From positions 1-39,597 of the forward strand of contig JAJDZN010000105.1 of the NCBI GenBank assembly GCA_022824585.1: a stretch of 39,597 nucleotides of DNA. The letters are read 5' to 3'. The notes beneath the pieces are model-generated. The model was not told where the DNA came from. It searched no databases and saw only the letters and a list, made by a program, of their open reading frames with translations. Of this stretch, positions 32,542-39,597 are shown piece by piece (the first letter of the stretch is position 1; every line of letters begins with the position of its first letter). The position numbers were made by a program, and so were the translations under genes. This stretch comes from Bryobacterales bacterium (GTDB lineage Bacteria > Acidobacteriota > Terriglobia > Bryobacterales > UBA6623).

Positions 32542-34362
32542 CTACCGTGTCGGAGCTGGCTTCGAGCCCGCCCCTTGGGGGCGGACCAGATCCGCAGACT
32601 CCACTCCCGCAGACCCCTCCGTGAAGACGTAGCGCCTGTTGGCATCCAAGCGCGTCCACTCCTGCCGCAGGCCGCGAGGCCACGTGACGCGAACCGCCTC
32701 AACCTCGCGTGCCTGGCCGAGTCCAAAGTGCAGGGCTAGGTCGCTCTGCGAATAGTAGCTCCCGCCGCCCGCGACAGCCTGAGCCTGTCGGCTTTGCCCG
32801 GCCGAAACCTCCACTCGGGCCCCGATCGCGCTGCGATTCGACTCAACGCCAACCAACTTGAGCACGATCGCATTCGTGCCGTCGGGAACGTTCTTCAACA
32901 GCGTTGGCGGTTGGTTCACGTTGACGATGACAACTTCCGGATGGCCATCGCCGTCCAAGTCCCCGGATGCCAGGCCGCGGGCCGGCCGAGGGACTTCCAG
33001 CGCGGGCCCGGACGCGTCCGAGACGTCTTGGAACCTCCCCGCGCCCAGGTTCCTGAACAGGAGGGTCGGCTGCCGGTAGGTCTCGCCGATGTCGGCGCTG
33101 TCCACCTCTGGGTATACGTGGCCGTTGGCGAGCATCAAGTCGGGCAGGCCGTCTTCGTCGGCGTCGATGAAGAGCGCCCCCCAGCCAAGGAGCTGGTGCG
33201 CCCCGAGCCCGGCTTCAAACGCAAGATCCTCGAAGAAGACCCCGTCTTCGTTGTTGTAGAGCGACGGCAAATCGCCCGAGAAGTTCGTCTTCGCGATGTC
33301 GAGGAAGCCGTTGCCATCGTAGTCGGCCACGGCCACTCCCATCCCGGCTTGGAGCTGGCCGTCGGCGCTATAGGCCACGCCGGCTTCGGAGCCGATGTCC
33401 GTGAAGGTGCCGTCGGCGTTGTTGCGATACAGCAGGCTAGGCGTCATGTCGCAAGCGACGTAGATGTCGATGTCGCCGTCGATGTCGAAGTCTGCCGCGA
33501 TCACGCCGAGCCCGTAGCGCCCACCCGCCTCGAGGATTCCAGCGGACGCAGAAACATCCTCGAATTGACCGTCTCCCAGATTCCGATACAGCAGGTTGGT
33601 CGCGCGTGGAAGCCCTCGGGGGCCGCACATGACCGGGATGCCCTTCCACTCGCAGGCCCCTGAGGAGCCGGGCTTGGGCGTATTCTCCGGATCGAAGTCG
33701 ACGTAATTGCTCACGAACAGGTCCAGCAAGCCATCTTGGTCGTAGTCCAAGAAGGCACAGCCGGCACCCCACCTGCGCGAATCGGCCGGCTGGGCGAGTC
33801 CCTCGCTAGAGTCCACGAACCTGCCTTTCTGATTGCGGTAGAGCACGTTCGAGCCGAAGTAGGTGACAGCCAGATCGTCCCAGCCGTCGTTGTCAAAGTC
33901 GCCCACGCACACGCCCTGCCCCCAGCCCCTTGCTGTGAGCCCCATTTCGAGCGCCGACTCGGTGAAGTGGCCTCGGCCGTCGTTCACGTAGAGCATTGAC
34001 GGCGGGCTCTTGCCTGCTTCAGCCAGCGGGAAGGTGGTGCCGTTCACGACGAAGATGTCGTTGTCTCCGTCTCGGTCAAAGTCAAGTACTGCGGCACCGG
34101 TGCCCGTGGTCTCCAAGATGTAGTTGCTTTCTGTCGCGCTCCCGAAGGTGACCGGGGCGCGCAGCCCCGCTGAAGGGGCTATATCCACATACTCGGCGGA
34201 CCCGCCCGGAATCTCGGCGGGCAGCCCGAGGGCCAATGCCAAGACGGGGAAAGAGCAACGCAAGTACGGCAGGCTCGTTCGAGGCCATGCTGCCAAGCGT
34301 CGGCACAAATCAGGAATTCGATCAGGGGGCACGGGCCTTGGTGCCGTCCAGATTCCTACCAT
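32542..34362 (-). CDS. CRTAC1-family secreted protein with FG-GAP repeats and ASPIC/UnbV domain
   Basis: 606 residues from ATG 34362. A GTG at codon 11 would put the hydrophobic segment (SFPVLALALGLPAEIPGGSA) nearer the N-terminus and is a plausible alternative start. Seven or so FG-GAP/VCBS beta-propeller repeats carry calcium loops of DxDxDG type: DFDRDGDNDIFV, DFDNDGWDDLAV, DYDQDGLLDLFV, DFDIDGDIDIYV, DYDGNGFLDIAK, DADEDGLPDLML, DLDGDGHPEVVI. A C-terminal ASPIC/UnbV domain follows (about 515-585: SAIGARVEVSAGQSRQ, LHFGLGQAREVEAVRVTWPR). Exported; binding or adhesion roles are usual, no enzymatic site is known. It is convergent with the sulfatase (36 nt between stops). Confidence 0.93.
   Translation of the reverse strand: MVGIWTAPRPVPPDRIPDLCRRLAAWPRTSLPYLRCSFPVLALALGLPAEIPGGSAEYVDIAPSAGLRAPVTFGSATESNYILETTGTGAAVLDFDRDGDNDIFVVNGTTFPLAEAGKSPPSMLYVNDGRGHFTESALEMGLTARGWGQGVCVGDFDNDGWDDLAVTYFGSNVLYRNQKGRFVDSSEGLAQPADSRRWGAGCAFLDYDQDGLLDLFVSNYVDFDPENTPKPGSSGACEWKGIPVMCGPRGLPRATNLLYRNLGDGQFEDVSASAGILEAGGRYGLGVIAADFDIDGDIDIYVACDMTPSLLYRNNADGTFTDIGSEAGVAYSADGQLQAGMGVAVADYDGNGFLDIAKTNFSGDLPSLYNNEDGVFFEDLAFEAGLGAHQLLGWGALFIDADEDGLPDLMLANGHVYPEVDSADIGETYRQPTLLFRNLGAGRFQDVSDASGPALEVPRPARGLASGDLDGDGHPEVVIVNVNQPPTLLKNVPDGTNAIVLKLVGVESNRSAIGARVEVSAGQSRQAQAVAGGGSYYSQSDLALHFGLGQAREVEAVRVTWPRGLRQEWTRLDANRRYVFTEGSAGVESADLVRPQGAGSKPAPTR
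32568..32584. other. GC hairpin at the convergent sulfatase/CRTAC1 ends
   Basis: CCGCCCC, loop ttg, GGGGCGG: seven perfect pairs, inside the last codons of the CRTAC1 gene and 63 nt after the sulfatase stop. It may help end sulfatase transcription; there is no T-run. Confidence 0.35.
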
Positions 34363-34514
34363 AGCCCAGCGGCCCCGCCCTCGCCCCGGTACGGTCCCGA
34401 GACTTCCACCGCAGCGTCGCGTTTAGTCCGAGTCCTGAAACATGTCTCTCGGCCCGCGAACGGTGACTGAATCAAGCAGCGAACCACAGCCGCATTCGGT
34501 AGAATCCAGTCACT

Positions 34515-36989
34515 ATGGATCGTGCAAGGGTTGCAACGGTATCGGTGCTGCTATTGCTCGTCTGGGTTGCCATCGGGCTGCGTTCCGGGCCTGCGACAGC
34601 CGCTGCTGATTCCGATGCCCTTGCTTGGGGTGCGAGCGATCCGTCTTGGTCACCCGATGGCAAGCGCCTCTCGTTCTCGCTCTTCGGCAGCATATGGACT
34701 GTTGACCCAAATGGCGGCGTAGCTACCCAGCTCTCATCGTCCAAGGGTTTCCACGAGCATCCCGCTTGGTCGCCTGACGGCGCTTCCGTTGCGTACATCG
34801 TCGGGCAGAACCCGCGCGGCCGATTCGCCAAGGTCGGGGGAAAGCTGGCGATCATAGAGGCCGAGACCGGTGCCGAGCGAGTGCTGGACCTGCCCCACGT
34901 CACGGCCGGCACTCCGGCGTGGTCCCACGACGGGACCAAGATCTTTTGTGCGCTGCTGGTCCCCGGCCAAGGTGCACTGTTGCACGCGATCGACCCGAAA
35001 TCGGGAGTTGCGAAGCCATTGCACACCAGGCCCCAGCGCAATCCGGCAGGCCCATGGGTCGAGGCTTCCGGCGGTGCGGAAGCGATCCTTTTCGCCGCGC
35101 AGCGCGTCGGGGCGCCGCAAGTCTGGTCGCTTCCCGCTCGACTCGACGGATTCACCGTCCAACTCCCTCTCACCCGCTACGTGCCTGAAGACATCGTGGT
35201 GCTCGATGGCGTGAGCGCCGTTCCGACGGGAGGCTCCATTTACTCCGCTGACGTGATCAATGAGCGTGGAAACTTCGAGCTGTACCGAGTGCCTTCCCGC
35301 GGAGGCGAGCCGGTTGCTCTGACTGCCACGCCTCGGCACGAGCTTTCCCCGGAAGTCTCTGCGGATGGCACTAGGATCGCTTTCGCCTCAAACAAGCTCG
35401 GCAACATGGACGTGTTCACGATGCCGGTCTCGGGCGGCGAAGCACAGCACGTTCGAATCGAGGGATTGCAATTTCGCCGCCCTTCGGGAAGGATCCGGGT
35501 GACCGTCGTCGACGAAATGGATCGCCCCGCCGCGGCTCGGCTATACGTCGAGGCCTCCGACGGCAAGGGCTACGCGCCTCAAGGAGAGCCGATTTTCTAC
35601 TATCCCCTCGAACCGGGCGGACGCCGAGACGCGTTCTTCGTCGCAGTCGGCTCGGCGGAGTTCGAAGTGCCGGCTGGGCCGTTGCGACTCACTGCGGTCA
35701 AGGGATTCGAGTACAGGATGCTCGGAAAGACTGTTGATGTCGAAGCCGGCGGCACTGCCGAAATCACCCTAAGTCTCGAACGCTGGACAAACTGGAACCA
35801 ACGCGGCTGGTATTCGGGAGAGAACCACTTCCATGCCAACTACCTCGGAAGCTACTACCAGCAGCCGGCACAGTCGCTTGCATGGCTGAAAGCCATGGAC
35901 CTCAACGCCGCCAACATGATCGTGGCAAACGCGCAAGGAGCGTTCATTCACGATAAGGAGTTTTTCACCGGCCAAGTGAGCCCGCTGTCGACGCCGCTTC
36001 GATTCCTGTACTGGGGGCAGGAATACCGCAACAGCGACCCGCTCGGACACATGGGCTTCTTGAATATCAAGAGCCAGGTTCCCCCTTCCTATACCAGTGT
36101 TCCCGGAAGCGACTCCCCCTTCGACTTTCCGTTGAACACAATGGCCGCGATCGAGGCTCGCAAGCAGGGCGGCTTGGTGACCTACATGCATCCGATCGGT
36201 GGCGCGACACGCGACGTGTTCGACACCAATCTCGGTGCCAAGGAGAGCATAGTGACAGCCGCCATGGGCGCATTGGACACGATCGATCTCCTGCCCTACG
36301 GCGACAGCGCGTATCGGCTTTGGTACACCTTGCTGAACTGCGGCTTCCGAGTCGCCGCCGGTGCCGGCACCGATGCCTTTACGAACTGGCGCGGCATCAA
36401 CCGAGTTCCCGGCGGAAGCCGCCAGTATGTCCACGTCGGGGGAACGATGAGCTGGGACCGCTGGATCGAGCGGTATCGCGAAGGCCGGTCGTTTGCGACC
36501 ACCGGGCCTCTGCTTACATTCGACGTGAACGGCAGCGAAGTCGGAGAGGAGATCCAGATCCGTCCCGGTTCGACGTACCGGGCGACGCTGACGGCCGATG
36601 TCATGTCCCGCACGCCGCTTGACAGGGTGGAGTTTATCCACAACGGGAGAGTGATCGGGAGCGTCGATGCGGACGGTGCCCTGACGGTGCGAGCGCAAAA
36701 AGAGGTGCAAGTCAGTGAATCGAGCTGGTTTGCCGCCCGGGTGTACGGGCCCGGTGCGCCTGGAATCACGACGCGAGCGATGGCCCATTCCAGTGCCGTC
36801 TACGTGACTGCCGGGCAGCAGCAAGTGCTGGTGCGCGAGGATTTGGAATTGGCTATACGGTGGGTTGATCGGCTTTGGGGGTATTTGATCGAGCGGGACA
36901 ACTTCGGTTCGGCAGAGAATCAGGACGCGGCGGCTGACATGATCGGTCGCGCTCGACGGCACCTCTACGACAAGCTAAGCGAGCTCTGA
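34515..36989 (+). CDS. TolB-like propeller fused to a CehA/McbA-family metallohydrolase
   Basis: 824 residues with an N-terminal signal peptide (VSVLLLLVWVAIGLRSGPAT). About 40-320 is a TolB-type propeller with PD40 repeats: DPSWSPDGKRLSFS, HPAWSPDGASVAYI, TPAWSHDGTKIFCA, SPEVSADGTRIAFASN. About 325-425 is a beta-rich linker. About 425-720 is a PHP-type metallohydrolase of the CehA/McbA family with metal-site motifs GENHFHANY (His438, His440), YMHPIGG (His559) and GTDAF (Asp620). CehA and McbA hydrolyse carbaryl, but most members have unknown substrates. There is no ribosome site; a TAGAAT box ends 9 nt before the ATG, so it may be leaderless. It stands alone as a unit. Confidence 0.88.
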   Translation: MDRARVATVSVLLLLVWVAIGLRSGPATAAADSDALAWGASDPSWSPDGKRLSFSLFGSIWTVDPNGGVATQLSSSKGFHEHPAWSPDGASVAYIVGQNPRGRFAKVGGKLAIIEAETGAERVLDLPHVTAGTPAWSHDGTKIFCALLVPGQGALLHAIDPKSGVAKPLHTRPQRNPAGPWVEASGGAEAILFAAQRVGAPQVWSLPARLDGFTVQLPLTRYVPEDIVVLDGVSAVPTGGSIYSADVINERGNFELYRVPSRGGEPVALTATPRHELSPEVSADGTRIAFASNKLGNMDVFTMPVSGGEAQHVRIEGLQFRRPSGRIRVTVVDEMDRPAAARLYVEASDGKGYAPQGEPIFYYPLEPGGRRDAFFVAVGSAEFEVPAGPLRLTAVKGFEYRMLGKTVDVEAGGTAEITLSLERWTNWNQRGWYSGENHFHANYLGSYYQQPAQSLAWLKAMDLNAANMIVANAQGAFIHDKEFFTGQVSPLSTPLRFLYWGQEYRNSDPLGHMGFLNIKSQVPPSYTSVPGSDSPFDFPLNTMAAIEARKQGGLVTYMHPIGGATRDVFDTNLGAKESIVTAAMGALDTIDLLPYGDSAYRLWYTLLNCGFRVAAGAGTDAFTNWRGINRVPGGSRQYVHVGGTMSWDRWIERYREGRSFATTGPLLTFDVNGSEVGEEIQIRPGSTYRATLTADVMSRTPLDRVEFIHNGRVIGSVDADGALTVRAQKEVQVSESSWFAARVYGPGAPGITTRAMAHSSAVYVTAGQQQVLVREDLELAIRWVDRLWGYLIERDNFGSAENQDAAADMIGRARRHLYDKLSEL

Positions 36990-37557
36990 GTGCGGTCGCC
37001 TCCCGTGTGGCGATCGCCTGGGCCACCACGCATCGTGAACATCTGTTTGATCATCGGGCCCTGTCTTCCTGCGTCACGAGATCGACTCTCCCGAAACGCT
37101 TGCGCGGCACGGCGGCTATCGGCGATTCCGTGGCCGCGATGGCCCGAAGCATTGGCTCCCTCTTCGTCGCGGGAACGAACCTGGTGGAACCCTCGCCTGC
37201 CACGGCAGCCCCGCACACGAATTCGGGATCTTGCAGGCGCACTCCCAGCCGCTCGTGGGCCCGGCGGAGGACGGCTTCTCAGTAGATTGCAGCTGACTTC
37301 ACACACGTGGCCACGGACGAATTGCCACAATCTGGATGACGTGGCCTCGATGCGGCCGAATGCCGCATCAACGACTCGGAGGCATCGTTGAGCGAGGCCA
37401 GGTGTGCGACTCAGAAGTTGGCCCCAGCCTTAACGCCCCCTCCTCGCGACCGGTCTGCGGCATCAATCGATTGACCGGTAGTCGAGCGTGTCCGCAAAGA
37501 GAGATCTGGTAGATTGCCTAGCGAACCGCTGGGCCTAGTCCTCGAAGGGCATCCGCG
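36990..37557. other. 568-bp stretch with no supported gene
   Basis: Short frames occur (for example plus 36990-37391 and minus 37051-37242), but none has a ribosome site, motif or consistent reading sense. No repeat was seen. The receptor terminator lies at its right end. Confidence 0.5.
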
Positions 37558-37588
37558 AAAAAGGCCCCCGCCCCGGAGGGCGGAGGCC
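37558..37588 (-). terminator. Intrinsic terminator of the TonB-dependent receptor gene
   Basis: On the minus strand: GGCCTCCGCCC, loop tccg, GGGCGGGGGCC, then TTTTT. Eleven-bp stem with one G-U-type mismatch and a T-run, 26 nt after the receptor stop. A textbook Rho-independent terminator. Confidence 0.9.
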
Positions 37589-37613
37589 GTTGCGGGCTAA
37601 GCGGACGAGCCGC

Positions 37614-39597
37614 CTAGAACATGAACCGCAGCGCGAGCTGGAAGTTTCTGTTCAGGCCAGCGCGCGTGCCAAAGATCTGACCGAAGTTGCCCGATCCGTG
37701 CGTTGAATTGGGCCGATTGAACTGTGGTGTGTTCATCAAGTTGAACGACTCGATTCGGAACTGCAGCTTGGAACTCTCCGTGATTGGGAAGTCCTTGAAC
37801 AGCGACAGGTCCACTGTGTTGGTGGGCGGGCCGATGTTGCTGTAATTCCCGAGAGCCCCGTAGGTGCCGACCGCCGGGTCTTGGAACGCAGACGTGTCGA
37901 ACCACTCTTCCGGCGAGCGACCGCCGGAAGGAGCCCCGTTCGGATCCCTGCCCGAAACCGGGTCCGGACGCCTCGTTCCGGAGCAGGAACAGATCGCGCG
38001 GTTGGTGCTCACGTTGAAGTAGTTGCCGGTTTGCAGGGTCAGGATTCCGTTCAGCTGCCAGCCCCCGACGATCATGTTCGCGGCGCCGCTCAGGTTGGTC
38101 GGCGTCGGAAGGTTCCAGTTGCCACTGAGCACGAATCGGTGCCGTACATCAAAGCTGGCGTGCGCGTACTCCAATGACTGGTGCGGCGTGCGGTTTCCAG
38201 GACCACCCGAAAGAGTCGTGCCTGTATCCGCAAGCGCGTGACCCCAAGTGTAAGCAGCGAGGAAGCCTACACCGTCCGAGTAGCGCTTGTCCAGCTTCGC
38301 CGTGAAAGCGTGGTACGCCGAGCGGCCGTTGCTGTTGGTGAAGGATATCCCCGTGTTGCCGACCACGTGCTTGAAGGGCCTCCGGTCGAAGGCTGAAATA
38401 TTCGGACGCGGGTCGTTCACCAGCGGATTGCCGTTGTAGTTGTCAGTCAGGCGGTTGCCCTTGGAGCCGATGTAGGCCACTTCGAGCACCGAGTTCCAGC
38501 CCAAGTCGCGCTGCAGGTTGAAATTCCACTTGTTCACCAGTGGCCAGCGGCGCTGCGTGTAGACCGAGCGGAAGGAAATCGGTGCGGGAAGCGTGAAGGA
38601 ATCGACTGGAAAGCCGTCCGAGAACTTGCGGATGAACGGGTTGCGGTCTGACGGCCGGTCCTTGACGAACCGTGTCTCCTGGTTGAAGGGGACATTCTCG
38701 CCGCGATTCGGGTTCCCGCCCTCGTTCTCTTCGGCGCCATAGAAAATGCCGTAGCCAGCGCGAATGACCGTGCCGGGCATCACCTCATACGCGAAGCCGA
38801 TACGCGGGGCGATATTCGACCGATCCCACTCGGTCAGATAGAGCGAAGCCACGCCGCGCTCCACCGCGATGTTTGGGTAGTCAGTGGCAAAGTTCGGCGG
38901 GAGCGGAGCATCCTGGTCCTTGCCCTGGGGAATGACCAGAGTCGGCTCGCTGTGATCGGCGCCAAACACGTCAAGGTGGGCCTGGCGGCCGAACTTCTCG
39001 CCGATCGGGGTTGTAACCTCGTAGCGCACGCCAATGTTGACGGTGAGCTTGGAGGAGACTTTCCAGTCGTCCTGCACGAAGAACGAATAGGCATCTTTGA
39101 ACGATGAGATGAAGTTCGCGGTCGTGATGCGAGCCCAGTTCACGTCGCCGAGCAACCAAGACGCCATGGCGTCGCCGGTGTCGTTGAATCCAACTTGGTC
39201 CGAGTCAGCCCGGTCGAAGTTCGTGCGGCCGCGAGGAGACGGCACCTGGAAGAACGGGAAGCCGATCGGGCGGTACTCCCCGCCGAACTTGATCGCGTGA
39301 GAGCCCTTGTTCCAAGAGACGTTCTGGATGAAGTCCCAGACGTTGTTGTACTCCTGCGTCGGAAGCCACTCGGACCCACCGACGATGCTATAGCCCTGCG
39401 GGGCCAAGCGCATCAGGCCGCCATTGTTGGTGGTGAACGGGTTGAGACCGCCAAACCCCAATGACGAGAACGAGTCAACGTCCGCGTTGCTCTGTACGCG
39501 GGTCGTGATGAGGCGCGAGTAGGCGACGCGCGACTCGGTAATCAGGTTGGGAGACCAGATCTTCGTGTAGCTCATCATCGCGGCGCGGCTCAGGTTC
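37614..39597 (-). CDS. TonB-dependent receptor, Oar-like (C-terminal part, runs off the window)
   Basis: Outer-membrane transporter; the frame is open to the right edge, so the signal peptide, carboxypeptidase-like regulatory domain and plug are outside. The visible ~660 residues are beta-barrel: alternating aromatic strands such as HAIKFGGEYRPIGFPFF, YSFFVQDDWKVSSKLTVNIG, VIRAGYGIFYG, LEVAYIGSKGNRL, HRFVLSGNWNLP, MIVGGWQLNGILTLQTGNYF, and the last strand NRNFQLALRFMF ending in Phe, the outer-membrane insertion signal. FQDDWK and GWQLNGI blocks are common in the large Acidobacteria Oar-type family, which carries many paralogues per genome. The substrate is unknown. It ends in a strong terminator at 37558-37588. 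Confidence 0.92.
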   Translation of the reverse strand, partial: NLSRAAMMSYTKIWSPNLITESRVAYSRLITTRVQSNADVDSFSSLGFGGLNPFTTNNGGLMRLAPQGYSIVGGSEWLPTQEYNNVWDFIQNVSWNKGSHAIKFGGEYRPIGFPFFQVPSPRGRTNFDRADSDQVGFNDTGDAMASWLLGDVNWARITTANFISSFKDAYSFFVQDDWKVSSKLTVNIGVRYEVTTPIGEKFGRQAHLDVFGADHSEPTLVIPQGKDQDAPLPPNFATDYPNIAVERGVASLYLTEWDRSNIAPRIGFAYEVMPGTVIRAGYGIFYGAEENEGGNPNRGENVPFNQETRFVKDRPSDRNPFIRKFSDGFPVDSFTLPAPISFRSVYTQRRWPLVNKWNFNLQRDLGWNSVLEVAYIGSKGNRLTDNYNGNPLVNDPRPNISAFDRRPFKHVVGNTGISFTNSNGRSAYHAFTAKLDKRYSDGVGFLAAYTWGHALADTGTTLSGGPGNRTPHQSLEYAHASFDVRHRFVLSGNWNLPTPTNLSGAANMIVGGWQLNGILTLQTGNYFNVSTNRAICSCSGTRRPDPVSGRDPNGAPSGGRSPEEWFDTSAFQDPAVGTYGALGNYSNIGPPTNTVDLSLFKDFPITESSKLQFRIESFNLMNTPQFNRPNSTHGSGNFGQIFGTRAGLNRNFQLALRFMF

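Noticed and set aside
32530-32600. Dispersed hairpin-type repeat (gagctggcttcgagcccgcc) at the CRTAC1 3' end
   Set aside because: Resembles repeats seen in other genomes, but only one copy is present in this window, so no repeat can be claimed.
35769-36962. 397-codon open frame antisense to the CehA/McbA gene
   Set aside because: Shadow frame; the metallohydrolase motifs are on the plus strand.
36990-37391. 133-codon frame after the CehA/McbA gene
   Set aside because: No ribosome site, no protein-like composition.
1-39597. CRISPR arrays, rRNA and tRNA genes, prophage genes
   Set aside because: No regularly spaced short repeats, no conserved RNA cores and no phage structural genes were seen.

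Overview
The window is GC-rich bacterial DNA. The best match is an Acidobacteriota of the Solibacter/Bryobacterales type. The reasons are a large Oar-like TonB-dependent receptor, a CRTAC1 (FG-GAP plus ASPIC/UnbV) protein, a TolB-propeller/CehA-McbA metallohydrolase, PQQ-like propeller proteins and an FxLYD-like membrane protein. This is inference from gene content; there is no rRNA or other marker gene in the window. I saw no tRNA, rRNA or CRISPR array.

Layout. (1) 1-1889 is an ISKra4-family insertion sequence with matching terminal repeats; its two transposase frames are joined across a run of nine A. (2) 1.9-8.7 kb holds housekeeping and metabolic genes: a small unknown protein, an FxLYD-like membrane protein, a secreted two-domain alpha/beta hydrolase, a cytochrome c'-like protein, the multidomain malic enzyme MaeB and a HAD phosphatase. 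(3) 9.1-11.5 kb is a defence-type island: a BrnT/BrnA toxin-antitoxin pair and an EcoRII-type restriction endonuclease with no methyltransferase beside it, bounded by an AT-rich stretch. (4) 11.7-20.6 kb has the tripartite tricarboxylate transporter tctCBA, a decayed PQQ-like gene, a toxin-antitoxin cassette (HicAB and a Phd/YefM-ParE/RelE pair) between two imperfect ~180-bp direct repeats, a DUF418 membrane protein whose end derives from a second tctA copy, and an intact PQQ-like gene. Regions 14.6-15.4 and 19.0-20.6 kb are two copies of one tctA-PQQ unit that lost opposite halves.

(5) 20.7-30.2 kb is a nitrate assimilation locus. On the minus strand lie a fused iron-sulfur/membrane-anchor subunit (DmsB+DmsC type), a molybdopterin nitrate reductase overlapping it by 4 nt, and the nitrate/nitrite transporter NarK. 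Divergent on the plus strand are a NirB-NirD fusion nitrite reductase with a complete Rieske site and a GAF-ANTAR protein, a class that acts on RNA hairpins. The locus would import nitrate, reduce it to nitrite in the cytoplasm with electrons from a membrane-anchored chain, and reduce nitrite to ammonium with NAD(P)H. Leaders of narK and nirBD each hold paired hairpins with six-nucleotide loops, the general shape of ANTAR targets, although the loop bases do not fit the published A1/G4 rule.

(6) 30.4-39.6 kb has a GNAT acetyltransferase, a third PQQ-like fragment, a sulfatase, the CRTAC1 protein, the CehA/McbA protein and the C-terminal part of the TonB-dependent receptor, which runs off the right edge and ends at a clear intrinsic terminator.

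The most novel-looking parts are the nitrate locus (membrane-anchored cytoplasmic nitrate reductase with a GAF-ANTAR regulator and candidate RNA targets) and the reciprocal decay of the tctA-PQQ duplication.
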